A stretch of 64,000 bases of DNA. It comes from Lentisphaerae bacterium ADurb.Bin082 (GTDB lineage Bacteria > Verrucomicrobiota > Lentisphaeria > Oligosphaerales > Oligosphaeraceae). Shown here one piece after another: positions 1 through 8,403 of the stretch (position 1 is its first letter; every line of letters begins with the position of its first letter). The notes under the pieces were generated by a model, which was not told the DNA's origin, searched no databases, and saw only the letters and a program-made list of their open reading frames with translations. The position numbers were made by a program, and so were the translations under genes. The stretch spans positions 42,314 through 106,313 of the forward strand of contig MWEG01000109.1 in the NCBI GenBank assembly GCA_002070945.1. Direction: 5' to 3'.

Positions 1-245
1 GCCGCCGCTGCAAACTCACGTGACCGCGCCGCGCCAGCGCAGAACAGGGCCACGTCAATGCCCTGGAAAGAATCTGCGCTCAAGACCTCCACCGGGAGTT
101 CTTCGTCGCGAAAGAGCAGCCGACGGTTCTCTGAGCGCGCCGAGGCCAAAAGACGCAGGCCTTTGAGAGGAAAATTGCGCTTATCCAGAGTCTTGAGTAC
201 CTCGACGCCGACTGCGCCCGTTGCTCCAACTACCGCCACATTCAT
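1..245 (-). CDS. asd: Aspartate-semialdehyde dehydrogenase, N-terminal part (cut by window edge)
   Basis: The reverse strand encodes the first 81 residues of an aspartate-semialdehyde dehydrogenase, the NADPH-dependent enzyme that makes aspartate semialdehyde for lysine, threonine and methionine synthesis. The start reads MNVAVVGATGAVG, the glycine-rich Rossmann NADP-binding motif at residues 7-13, followed by a stretch ending in DVALFCAGAARS, which matches the family's second nucleotide-binding strand. The gene runs off the left edge, so the catalytic cysteine is not visible. An upstream in-frame ATG at 257 would add MGKK; either start has a purine-rich stretch ahead. It is divergent from the beta-helix gene at 601. 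Confidence 0.85.
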   Translation of the reverse strand, partial: MNVAVVGATGAVGVEVLKTLDKRNFPLKGLRLLASARSENRRLLFRDEELPVEVLSADSFQGIDVALFCAGAARSREFAAA

Positions 246-600
246 CTTTTTTCCCATCTTCTCGTGACTCCTGCATTTGCGGGCCTCCGCCCTCGCTTCT
301 CTATCTGGTGCGCCATTCCAGCTCGCCCCCCTGCGGGGCAGGTATAACGCTTGTACGCAAATCTCATAATATAGCCGATATTTATCCCGCCGACGTCTCT
401 TCAAACCGCATTTTCAACTTCCGCCAGGAAAAATCAGCCGTTTTCGCGTGTCTTACTGCCGACTCTTTCCCGCCACCATCGCTGTTGGACGCCCAAGCTG
501 ATTTGCAATAGTTGCCGGTCATGCTAAAATAATAATTGGTCGAAAGTCTCCCATGCCATGATTTTTGCGCCCTTTCACCCACAATCCTAAAGGAATCACC
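246..600. other. Intergenic region between divergent genes
   Basis: About 355 bases between asd and the beta-helix gene. The right part holds a candidate promoter (listed separately) and an AAAGGA ribosome binding site before 601. I see no gene, RNA or clear repeat in the rest. Confidence 0.5.
503..530 (+). promoter_or_regulatory. Candidate sigma-70 promoter with extended -10
   Basis: TTGCAA (503-508), a 16-base spacer and TAAAAT (525-530) preceded by TG one base upstream, an extended -10 arrangement. It would give a leader of about 60 bases before the beta-helix gene at 601. Found by eye only. Confidence 0.4.
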
Positions 601-2613
601 ATGACTTTCCGCAGCCTCAGCGTCTTTCTCTGCGCCGCTGGCCTTGGCGTAACTCTTGCCACAGCCCAGCAGGCCAACCCGGAAAAAGTGGCTCAAGTTG
701 CCGCCGGCACCCTCACCGAAGCCCGCGTCTCCTGGTGGGGCTTTAACCCTGCCGACTCGACCGCATTTCTGCAACAAGCCATCAATTCCAAAGTCCCCAA
801 GCTGATCATCGACAAGATGCCGTCGCCCTGGTACACCAACAAGTTGACGGCAGTCAGCAACCAGGAAATCATCTTTGAGGAAGGCGTCGAGCTGGTCGCC
901 CTGAAAGGCCAGTTCCAGGGACTTACCGACGCCCTGATAACTATCCGCCAGCAGGAAAACGTGACTCTCCGCGGACTCGGCAAAGGCGCCACCCTCCGCA
1001 TGCACAAGGCTGACTACCATACCGACGCCTACAAAAAATCGGAGTGGCGGCACGGCATCAGCATTTTGAGCTCGCTCGGGGTCAACATCATCAATCTCAA
1101 CATTGTCGACACCGGCGGTGACGGCATCTATCTGGGCATCGCCAAACGCGGCGTGCCTCCGACTGACATCCTGATCAAAAACGTTGTCTGCGACGGTAAC
1201 AACCGCCAGGGCATCAGCGTCATCGCCGCCGTCAACATGCTCATCGAAGACACCAAGTTGATCAACACCAGCGGCACCGCGCCGGAAGCCGGCATTGACT
1301 TTGAACCCAACCTGCCGGACGAGCCAATCCGCAACTGCGTCATGCGCAACTGCTACAGCGAAAACAACAACGGCGGCGGATACGTCTTCTATCTGCCTAA
1401 CATGGTAAGCGACATCAGCCCGCTGGAAGTGACCCTCGAAAACTGCATCTCCATCAACGACAAGCGTTCTCCGCTGGCGCTCCATACTGGCAACGGCCCT
1501 GGCCGCACCTTGCAGGGACATTTCAAAGTCATCAACTGTACATTCACCAATGCCGGCAATCCGATCAGCCTAGTCGGCAATGACGCTGACGGCGTCAAAA
1601 TCGAATTTGTCAACGTGACGATTGACAACTGCGGCCACACCCAGCCCGAGAAGGCGGTCATCAACATGAGCAACCGCGCCCAGGACGAGTCGGCCGGCGG
1701 CAACCTGTTCTTCCGCAACGTCACGGTCAAAGACCCCAACGAAGGCCGCCCGCTGTTCAACTTCACTGATGGCGGCATGAATGGCGGCGGCTTGCGCAAC
1801 ATCAGCGGTGAAATCACCTACATCGCCAATGGCAAGGCCACAAAGCAGGTCTTCAGCGACGAATGGGCCAAGGCCACCTTCCCGCCTCTCCAAATCAAAA
1901 GAGTCCCGTATTATCCGATGGACGGCGCCCGCTTCCAGCCCTACCAGGCCAACGCTGTCATTCCCGACCAGGACCTTCCTAACTTGCAGCCGCGCGGCTT
2001 AGGGAAATTCTGGCTGTATGCCAACCAAGGCGAAGACATCCGCCTGGCAGTTCTCTACGGCCAGCTCGGCAACTACTCCGGCACCAGGGCGGCAGTCAAC
2101 CTCATCACTCCCTCCGGGAAAAAAATCGGCCTTGGCGGCGCCCAATTCCAGGAAGTGACTGAACTGGCCTTGGCTGAAGCGCCGGAAACTGGCATCTACC
2201 AGGTCGAAATATCTGCTGGTGCCAACTGGTCTTCGATCAAGCGCAGCAACCGCGCCATTGTCCTGCCCGCCTATCCCAAGGCCGCCCACCTGGCCGCAGG
2301 CGGCGGCGACTACTTCTTCCTCGTCCCGCCCGGCTCCGGCGAATTCAGCATCCGTTTCTGGGGCGAAGGCGCCGAGGGTCTCAAAGCGACCGTCTTTGAC
2401 CCGGCCGGCAATCAGGTTTGGCAGAAGGACGATATTTCGGCCATTGAACAGTTCGTCGGCACACCTGAGCAAGGCAAGGCTGGCGGCGTCTGGAAGCTGC
2501 GAGTGGAAAAACCGACCAACTTGCCGGTCATTGAAGACCACTACATCCGGATTTACGGCATCCCGCCATTCATCGGCCTGGCCCCAGAACTGCTCCTCGC
2601 GCCAGCCCAGTAA
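601..2613 (+). CDS. Secreted right-handed beta-helix (pectate-lyase-like) protein
   Basis: A 670-residue exported protein. Residues 1-22 form a signal peptide (short basic start, hydrophobic core, ending ATAQQ). Residues about 40-400 show the repeating short strands of a right-handed parallel beta-helix, with phrases such as NVTLRGLGKGATLRM, VNIINLNIVDTGGDGIYLG and ILIKNVVCDGNNRQGISV; this fold is shared by pectate lyases, polygalacturonases and other polysaccharide lyases or hydrolases. The C-terminal 200 residues look like one or two beta-sandwich domains. The start at 601 is chosen because AAAGGA sits just upstream and the signal peptide begins there. Substrate and catalytic residues cannot be assigned. 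Confidence 0.75.
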   Translation: MTFRSLSVFLCAAGLGVTLATAQQANPEKVAQVAAGTLTEARVSWWGFNPADSTAFLQQAINSKVPKLIIDKMPSPWYTNKLTAVSNQEIIFEEGVELVALKGQFQGLTDALITIRQQENVTLRGLGKGATLRMHKADYHTDAYKKSEWRHGISILSSLGVNIINLNIVDTGGDGIYLGIAKRGVPPTDILIKNVVCDGNNRQGISVIAAVNMLIEDTKLINTSGTAPEAGIDFEPNLPDEPIRNCVMRNCYSENNNGGGYVFYLPNMVSDISPLEVTLENCISINDKRSPLALHTGNGPGRTLQGHFKVINCTFTNAGNPISLVGNDADGVKIEFVNVTIDNCGHTQPEKAVINMSNRAQDESAGGNLFFRNVTVKDPNEGRPLFNFTDGGMNGGGLRNISGEITYIANGKATKQVFSDEWAKATFPPLQIKRVPYYPMDGARFQPYQANAVIPDQDLPNLQPRGLGKFWLYANQGEDIRLAVLYGQLGNYSGTRAAVNLITPSGKKIGLGGAQFQEVTELALAEAPETGIYQVEISAGANWSSIKRSNRAIVLPAYPKAAHLAAGGGDYFFLVPPGSGEFSIRFWGEGAEGLKATVFDPAGNQVWQKDDISAIEQFVGTPEQGKAGGVWKLRVEKPTNLPVIEDHYIRIYGIPPFIGLAPELLLAPAQ

Positions 2614-2763
2614 AGTCACCCCGACGCCCGACATCCGGCTATTTGCCGCAGCACAAAGGCGGACTATGGGTGCTCCGGGACAACCTTCACATGGGCTTTG
2701 ACATCCTCCTGCTGCATGCATAACAGCCTAAGCTGGAATGATGTTCAAGGAGCGTGTCCGCAA

Positions 2764-2815
2764 CAAAAGCCATCCGGGGCGCAAAGAGCGCTGCGGATGG
2801 CTTTTTGCCTTTTTG
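2764..2815 (+). terminator. Rho-independent terminator
   Basis: Inverted repeat AAAGCCATCCG / CGGATGGCTTT around a loop of about 17 bases, followed by TTTTTGCCTTTTTG. It lies 150 bases after the beta-helix gene and before the racemase gene, so it separates the two units. Confidence 0.75.
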
Positions 2816-2871
2816 CCGACACACTCTTGACGCTCAGGCCTAACATCACTTTTCCAAGGAAGGATTATTTC

Positions 2872-3981
2872 ATGTACATCAAGCATGTCAGCATCCGACG
2901 CATCTGCAATCCGATCAAACGGCCCTACCGGACCGCTTTCGGCAGCCAGAACGCCTTTAATTCCATCCTGGTTTCGTTGAACAGCGGCGATTATACCGGC
3001 TGGGGCGAGGCATCTCCTGGCGGGGGTCCCTTCTTCTCGTCGGAATATGACCTCACCGAGTATTGTGTCAGCCGCGATTTTATTGTTCCGCAACTGCTTG
3101 GCAAAGACATTCCTTCCGGCGAAGACTTACAGAATATCCTTGCTCCGATCCGCGGTCATCGTTTTGCCAAGGCTGCATTTGATGTGGCATGGTGGGATTT
3201 GCACAGCCAGCTGCAGAAAATCCCTCTGTACCGGGCGCTGGGTTCTACCAGCAACACCTGCCATATCGGGTACACCTTCGGGGTCATGGACAGCTTTGAT
3301 GAACTGCTCGCTGGCATCGAGCAGGTAACTCGCCTGGGCTATCCCAGGGTCAAACTGAAATTCTGTCCAGGCTGGGAATTGGACATGCTGGCGGCAGTGC
3401 GCTCCACTTTTCCGAACCTGACCATTCATATCGACTGCAACAGCGCCTATACCTTGAGCGATCTTGCCATGCTGAAAAAACTGGATCAATTCCAGCTGGC
3501 GATGATCGAGCAGCCCCTGCAACACGATGATCTGATTGACCACGCCACTCTGCAAAGCAAAATCGGCACCCCGGTCTGCCTCGACGAAAGCATCACCACA
3601 CCAGAGCAGGCTCAACAGGCTATCAGCATCAAAGCCTGCCAATACATCAATATCAAATATGGACGTGTAGGCGGAATAACCCCTGCCCTGCAAATTCATC
3701 AGCTCTGCGCAGACCATGGCATCGGCTGCTGGCTCGGCGGCATGGGCGAATCCTCCCTGGGAACTACCGTTGTCGCCAGCCTGGCTACCCTGCCCCATAT
3801 CAACTACCCATCCGATATCTCACCATCAGAAAAATTCTATGTGCAAAATTTAGGCAAGCCGGTATTGACGACCAACCAGCCTGGCACTTACCAGCTTCGT
3901 GACAATCCCGGGCTGGATGTCGTGCCCGACCCTGACGCCCTGCATAAATTCACGGTAGAGAAGGAAGACTTTTATGCTTGA
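2872..3981 (+). CDS. Enolase-superfamily N-acylamino acid racemase / o-succinylbenzoate synthase-like enzyme
   Basis: A 369-residue enzyme of the NSAR/OSBS subgroup of the enolase superfamily. All expected catalytic and metal residues are visible: Lys163 in KLKF, Asp188 in IDCNSAYT, Glu213 in MIEQPLQHDD, Asp238 in CLDES and Lys262 in INIKYGRVGG. The N-terminal capping motif RPYRTAFGSQ also fits. Family members either make o-succinylbenzoate for menaquinone or racemise N-acylamino acids. No menaquinone genes are nearby, and the next gene, overlapping by 8 bases, is an M20 amidohydrolase, so N-acylamino acid racemisation is the better inference. Start at 2872 has AAGGAAGGA upstream. In the usual WCGGMLE motif this protein reads WLGGMGE. 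Confidence 0.85.
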   Translation: MYIKHVSIRRICNPIKRPYRTAFGSQNAFNSILVSLNSGDYTGWGEASPGGGPFFSSEYDLTEYCVSRDFIVPQLLGKDIPSGEDLQNILAPIRGHRFAKAAFDVAWWDLHSQLQKIPLYRALGSTSNTCHIGYTFGVMDSFDELLAGIEQVTRLGYPRVKLKFCPGWELDMLAAVRSTFPNLTIHIDCNSAYTLSDLAMLKKLDQFQLAMIEQPLQHDDLIDHATLQSKIGTPVCLDESITTPEQAQQAISIKACQYINIKYGRVGGITPALQIHQLCADHGIGCWLGGMGESSLGTTVVASLATLPHINYPSDISPSEKFYVQNLGKPVLTTNQPGTYQLRDNPGLDVVPDPDALHKFTVEKEDFYA

Positions 3982-5284
3982 CCTAAAAAACCAAATCCGC
4001 TCGGCTGTTGACGCCAGCCGGGCGCGCATTATTGCCATTGCTGAGCAGATTCTACACCATCCCGAACTTGGCTATCGCGAGTTTCAAGCCTCCAAGCTGA
4101 TGCGTGGTCTTTTTATCGAACTCGGGCTGCCAGTGCAGGAAAACCTGGCCATTACTGGCTGTCGTGCAGTGTTGGACAGCGGTCGTCCAGGACCAACAGT
4201 TGCCCTGCTCGGTGAATTTGACGCGCTGCCAGTGCCGACTCATCCGCTGGCTGATCCATCCACCGGCGCCGCACATGCTTGTGGCCATCACGCACAGAGC
4301 GCCGCCCTGGCAGGAGCCGCCATCGCGTTGACTGCAAGCAAGGCCATTGAAAAGCTTTCCGGAAAAATTGTCTTCATCGCCTGCCCCGCCGAGGAGTTCC
4401 AGGCGCTGGACTTCTGCCGCAAACTGATTGCCGAAAAGAAACTGGTATATTGCGGCGGTAAGGCAGAATTGATCCGGACAGGAGCCTTTGATGATGTCGA
4501 CGTCGCCATGCTGATTCATGGAGGCAGCGACCATTTTTCACCGGCCAGCTTCAATGGCTTCGTGATGAAAAAAATTGTTTTTACCGGCAAAGCATCGCAT
4601 GCCGGCTTGAAACCGCAGCTGGGAATCAACGCATTGAGCATGGCTCGACAGGCACTGAATTTGATTGATGCCCAGCGCGACACCTTTGATGATCAGGACT
4701 CTGTTCGCATTCATGGCATTGTCACCAACGGCGGCGCCGCAGTCAATGTCGTTCCTGACCGGGTCGAATTGGAGTTGCAAATTCGCGCCAAAACCCCCGC
4801 TGCCATCCAGGACGCCGCCGTAAAAGTCGAACGCTGCTTGCAGGCCGCAGCCATGGCCTTTGCCGGCGCCGTCCAAGTTGAAACGCTGCCAGGTTATATG
4901 CCTTTCAAAAGCTGCCCGGAACTTGAACAGCTGCACGCCGCCAATCTCAAAAGCCTCGCTCCGGAAGTGGCTTTTTCCACCGGAACTCATCGCGGCTCTT
5001 CGACGGATATGGGCGATGTCAGCATGATCATCCCATCACTGCATGCTTACAACGGTGGATTCACCGGAACTCCGCACAGCACAGACTTCCTGGTCACAGA
5101 CCCGGAAAAGGCATATATTCAAGCCGCAGCACTGCTAGCCATGAATGCTGTAGACCTCCTCTTTGGCGATGCCGCCACCGGAAAAAGCATAGCCGCACAG
5201 CCAACCACACTAAGCCGCGAAGAATATCGCAAGTTAATGCAAGAAACGTCACGCCCGTCCAAATGGGATTACAGAAAAAAATAA
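3974..5284 (+). CDS. M20-family amidohydrolase / aminoacylase-like peptidase
   Basis: A 436-residue zinc amidohydrolase of the M20 peptidase family (M20D / AbgB-like). The metal site shows HACGHHAQ at residues 101-108 and the catalytic glutamate pair in PAEEF at 138-142; KASHAGLKPQLGINAL is the start of the dimerisation domain with its conserved histidine. The family removes acyl groups from amino acids or cleaves short amide-linked conjugates such as p-aminobenzoyl-glutamate. It overlaps the racemase-like gene by 8 bases, which implies translational coupling. Together they could convert N-acyl-D- or L-amino acids to free amino acids. No signal peptide, so probably cytoplasmic. Confidence 0.85.
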   Translation: MLDLKNQIRSAVDASRARIIAIAEQILHHPELGYREFQASKLMRGLFIELGLPVQENLAITGCRAVLDSGRPGPTVALLGEFDALPVPTHPLADPSTGAAHACGHHAQSAALAGAAIALTASKAIEKLSGKIVFIACPAEEFQALDFCRKLIAEKKLVYCGGKAELIRTGAFDDVDVAMLIHGGSDHFSPASFNGFVMKKIVFTGKASHAGLKPQLGINALSMARQALNLIDAQRDTFDDQDSVRIHGIVTNGGAAVNVVPDRVELELQIRAKTPAAIQDAAVKVERCLQAAAMAFAGAVQVETLPGYMPFKSCPELEQLHAANLKSLAPEVAFSTGTHRGSSTDMGDVSMIIPSLHAYNGGFTGTPHSTDFLVTDPEKAYIQAAALLAMNAVDLLFGDAATGKSIAAQPTTLSREEYRKLMQETSRPSKWDYRKK

Positions 5285-5448
5285 CGCTGTATGAGCCCCG
5301 TCTGCCACTATGGGCCAGGTCAAGAAAATGCGCTACTATCCTGGACGGAAATAACGATGCGATCATCAAGGTACTATAAACAAAGCGCAAATTGCGGCAC
5401 TTCCGGAAAATCTTTCACAAAAAACAAGAAGTCGGCCGATAATAGTAC

Positions 5449-5500
5449 AAAAGAAAGGGGGGAGGAAAAGGCTCGCGGCCCCTTCCTCCCCCTTTCTTTT
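5449..5500. terminator. Bidirectional terminator between convergent genes
   Basis: A long inverted repeat pairs AAAGAAAGGGGGGAGGAA with TTCCTCCCCCTTTCTTT (one bulge) around a 15-base loop. A-rich and T-rich ends flank it on both sides, so it can stop transcription from the M20 gene and from the thioredoxin-like gene. Confidence 0.8.
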
Positions 5501-5514
5501 CGCCAGGACGTCAC

Positions 5515-6021
5515 TCACTCCGTCGGCATTGGTCTTAGCTTCTTCAGCTGCTCCTGCTTCAACAGGTCTTTCAGGTGCTCAACGTATTTTTCCGCACCAC
5601 CGGGCTTATAGCCGGTTCTGCCGATGATCTGGCCGTCGGCGCCAACCAGGTAAATAGTCGGAAAGCCGCGCACCTTGAATTCATCGGCCAATTTCTTGTT
5701 CTGGGCCTTCACTTCCTCCGTCAGCTCAATTTTCTTGGGGAAGTCGATTTTCATCAGCACCAGGTTCTTTTCGGCGTAGTCCAGGAAAGCCTTCTGGGAA
5801 AAGACCTCCTTGTCGAGCTTGACGCACCACCCGCACCAATCGGAGCCGGTGAAATTCAGCAGTATCGGGAGTTTCTTTTCAGCCGCGACCGCCTTGGCCT
5901 TAGCGTAATCATCAAGCCAGCCTGCATCAGCAGCTTTGGCAGCCTCATCAGCGGCCCGGAGAGCCATGCACCCCAGACACAGCAAGGTCAACATCGTCAG
6001 CAATGTCTTTTTCATAGTCAT
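5515..6021 (-). CDS. Exported thioredoxin-fold protein
   Basis: A 168-residue thioredoxin-like protein. An N-terminal hydrophobic segment (TLLTMLTLLCLGCMALRA) is a signal peptide or lipid anchor. The redox site is C63-G-W-C66 in SDWCGWCVKLD, and the later stretch VRGFPTIYLVGADGQIIGRTGY contains the cis-proline segment (FPT) of the fold. The motif and layout resemble DUF255/thioredoxin_7 proteins rather than classical TrxA. Start at 6021 follows AAAGGAAAA; the next ATG at 6015 is possible. It follows nagA by 70 bases in the same direction, so it may be cotranscribed, though no amino-sugar role is implied. Probably a periplasmic thiol-disulfide protein. Confidence 0.8.
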   Translation of the reverse strand: MTMKKTLLTMLTLLCLGCMALRAADEAAKAADAGWLDDYAKAKAVAAEKKLPILLNFTGSDWCGWCVKLDKEVFSQKAFLDYAEKNLVLMKIDFPKKIELTEEVKAQNKKLADEFKVRGFPTIYLVGADGQIIGRTGYKPGGAEKYVEHLKDLLKQEQLKKLRPMPTE

Positions 6022-6090
6022 TTTTCCTTTCTGTGAGTTCAACAATCATTTTTCTGGCAACAGTGGCGCTCGCCGTTTTCACAACCTGTT

Positions 6091-7257
6091 TCAGAGGCGT
6101 TTTTGGCCGGCGACCCAGGCTTGCTTCGGCTCTAAATCAGCCGACATTCGCACCAGGTCGGCCCGGAAGCCAGGCTCGATTTTCCCGCGGTCGGAAAATC
6201 CCAGCGACCGAGCCTGGTTCCATGCCGTAGTTTTGACCAGCTGCGCCAAGGGAAGTTGCGTCAGCCGGCGGACTCTTTGCAAGCCCTGGTGAAAAAGCAG
6301 CGTACTTCCGGCCACTCGGCCATTGGCGATGCGGGCGCAGCCATCGCGAACCGTCACCGGCAATCCGCCGAGCTCATAGTCGCCATCCGGCATGCCAGCG
6401 GCGCGCATCGAATCTGTGATCAGCATGATGCGCTCGCAGCCGATAACCTCAAACAAAAGCTGAATCATCTCTGGACACAAGTGCACGCCATCGCAAATCA
6501 GCTCCACGAACATGTCCTTGTGCAGCATCCCGCCGCCGACCAGGCCAAAATTCAGATGATGCAAGGGCGACATGACATTGCAGAAATGCGACATGTGCCG
6601 CATGCCGAGCAGACGCGACTGCGTGAATTGCTCGTAGGTCGCCTGCGAATGCGCCACCGCTGGCATGATGCCGCGCTCAACCAACTGCCGCACGAACGAC
6701 AAATCATGGTCGAGTTCAATGGAATACGATGCCTTGCTGATGGGAAACCAGGAGGCGAGTCGGTCAACCATGTCAATATCGGGTTGACGCAGATAATCAG
6801 GGTTCTGCGCCCCAGCGCAATCCGGGGCAATGAAGGGGCCTTCCAGATGGATAGCCGGCAAGTCGGCGCCATCGTGATTTTCGCGCTGGAACATCTGAGC
6901 ATGGGCAAAGACTTCGTCCAGCCGCTCCTCAGGCAGAGTCAGGGTCGTGCCTAAAAACGAGGTCACTCCCTGGGTCAGCTTGTGCCGGGCCATGGCCGCC
7001 ATAGCCTCTTGAGTGGCGTCGCAAAAATCATGATTAGCGCAGCCGTGCGTATGAATGTCAAAAAAACCTGGCAAAAGCAGATCGCCTCCCAAATCAATGT
7101 ACTCCACGGGGCCGTACACCGGCTCAAGAGCGCTCTTCGGAATGGCCTCGCCTGGCAGATACAAAGCGGTTATGACGCCATCTTTGACCACCAGGGAAGC
7201 ATCAGGGACATCGACATCCGGCGAAACAATATGCGCCCGCTGAAAAACTGTTGTCAT
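6091..7257 (-). CDS. nagA: N-acetylglucosamine-6-phosphate deacetylase
   Basis: A 388-residue amidohydrolase-superfamily enzyme that removes acetate from N-acetylglucosamine 6-phosphate. Visible motifs are DIHTHG (67-72), HLEGPF with the metal-binding Glu139, AVAHSQAT and MRHMSHFCN with further metal histidines, and LITDSM with the catalytic aspartate. The start at 7257 gives the usual family beginning (MTTVFQRAHIVSP); the reading frame is open further upstream but without a better start. It lies immediately downstream of nagB in the same direction, and the two form the standard pathway to fructose 6-phosphate. A second, more divergent copy lies at 54820. Confidence 0.92.
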   Translation of the reverse strand: MTTVFQRAHIVSPDVDVPDASLVVKDGVITALYLPGEAIPKSALEPVYGPVEYIDLGGDLLLPGFFDIHTHGCANHDFCDATQEAMAAMARHKLTQGVTSFLGTTLTLPEERLDEVFAHAQMFQRENHDGADLPAIHLEGPFIAPDCAGAQNPDYLRQPDIDMVDRLASWFPISKASYSIELDHDLSFVRQLVERGIMPAVAHSQATYEQFTQSRLLGMRHMSHFCNVMSPLHHLNFGLVGGGMLHKDMFVELICDGVHLCPEMIQLLFEVIGCERIMLITDSMRAAGMPDGDYELGGLPVTVRDGCARIANGRVAGSTLLFHQGLQRVRRLTQLPLAQLVKTTAWNQARSLGFSDRGKIEPGFRADLVRMSADLEPKQAWVAGQKRL

Positions 7258-7313
7258 GGCATGTTCTTTCCCGGCCGCATTAGGCCGCGCATCAAGGGTG
7301 CTTCGCTCTTGCC

Positions 7314-8090
7314 TCAAGACAGGGCAATAACGTCGGTCGTATAGGCGATTTCAGCCTTTGGATGACGATTCAGATAGGATGCCGGCAGCTCAGGGGTGAC
7401 TTTGCCGGCCTGCACGCGCCGCAGCGGCGCCGCCTGCTCCTTAAAGCACGCCAGCAGAAGGATTTCATCAGCGGCAAGGATAGGCTTCAGGCCCATGGTC
7501 ACTGCTTGGCGCGGCATCATTGATTCGTCGTTACCGGCGGTCAGGCGCGCATTAGTCGCGATAGTCAAGGGCGCCAGGTCGATGATCCGGCTGGGAAGCT
7601 CCCCATAATCGTCAACGCTGATCTCGGTTTCGGACATAGGCTCATTGAAGGCGATATGGCCATTGAAGCCAATGCCTAGGAGCTGCAAGTCCAGGCCGCC
7701 GACGTCCGCGATCTGCTGGTCGTAGGACGCAGCATCGGTCGCTGGCGGATAATATGCTGACGCGTCAGCAAAGCCACGCTCCGGCGCCAGGCGGGAAAAC
7801 AAGTTTTTCCGCATATAGGCCCGGTAGCTCAAGGGGTGGTCAGCTGGCACTTCGCGGCCATTGGGGGCGACATATTCGTCCAGGTTGAACGTGCTCAACC
7901 CCCGCAGGTCCGTGCCTGCCGCGTTGAACTTTTCCGCGAGCAGCTCGTACAGACGCAACATGGTATTGCCAGTCGCCAGCCCAAGGTTGCATTTTCCGGA
8001 CGTTGCCAAGCAACGGCTCGCCACCTGGAAAATCCGCTCGGCGCCATACTGGCTCATGGCCTCATAATCTTTGACCTTTGTCCACTTCAT
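7314..8090 (-). CDS. nagB: Glucosamine-6-phosphate deaminase
   Basis: A 258-residue cytoplasmic deaminase/isomerase converting glucosamine 6-phosphate to fructose 6-phosphate and ammonia. Motifs seen are LGLATGNT (phosphate loop), STFNLDEY and GIGFNGHIAFNEP with the catalytic histidine. The length is close to the short NagB forms. AAAGGATG lies about 7 bases before the ATG. It is first in the leftward nagB-nagA-thioredoxin group, which would channel amino sugars released by lyases and hydrolases elsewhere in the window. Confidence 0.93.
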   Translation of the reverse strand: MKWTKVKDYEAMSQYGAERIFQVASRCLATSGKCNLGLATGNTMLRLYELLAEKFNAAGTDLRGLSTFNLDEYVAPNGREVPADHPLSYRAYMRKNLFSRLAPERGFADASAYYPPATDAASYDQQIADVGGLDLQLLGIGFNGHIAFNEPMSETEISVDDYGELPSRIIDLAPLTIATNARLTAGNDESMMPRQAVTMGLKPILAADEILLLACFKEQAAPLRRVQAGKVTPELPASYLNRHPKAEIAYTTDVIALS

Positions 8091-8403
8091 GATTCCACAT
8101 CCTTTGTTTTTAACCCATGTTGCGGAGGCGACGCGCAGTTCCGCAGCCGTCGCCCTCTTCTGTACTACTATCTCCCAACTTCTTGTTTTTGCGAAAGATT
8201 ATCCTCAAATCAGCGCATAAATGTCACCCCGCCGGGACTCAAAATTATTATACACCTCACCCAGGGCTTCGCTGCGCTCACCCTGGGCTTTTATGTTTTA
8301 GCCCTGCTGGTCTTCTGCCGCTTCGCGGCTGATTTCCCTATACAACAATCCTATAAAAATCCATGTTTATCTGTGTTCATCCGTGGTTAAAACCAGGAAA
8401 ATT
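8091..8403. other. Intergenic region with two repeat-like sequences
   Basis: About 313 bases between nagB and ribE. It contains a hairpin CCCAGGG...CCCTGGG (about 8263-8288) and, at 8353-8392, one member of a dispersed intergenic repeat ending CATCCGTGGTTAAAA (see the repeat entry). No gene is apparent. Confidence 0.55.
8353..8392 (+). repeat. Dispersed TCTGTGTTCATCCGTGG-type repeat, copy 1
   Basis: The core TTTATCTGTGTTCATCCGTGG plus TTAAAA resembles, in spacing and pattern, the sequences at 17829, 30772 and 54696 (three periodic TCnGnG blocks ending in GG and A-rich sequence). All four are between genes. Confidence 0.5.

Noticed and set aside
382..1521. A 379-codon minus-strand frame opposite the beta-helix gene
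   Set aside because: No recognisable motif, and it crosses the promoter and start of the clearly coding beta-helix gene.
8263..8288. Hairpin CCCAGGG/CCCTGGG as terminator of ribE
   Set aside because: In the direction of ribE transcription it is not followed by a T-run, and it resembles the dispersed hairpins, so it is noted only as a repeat-like feature.
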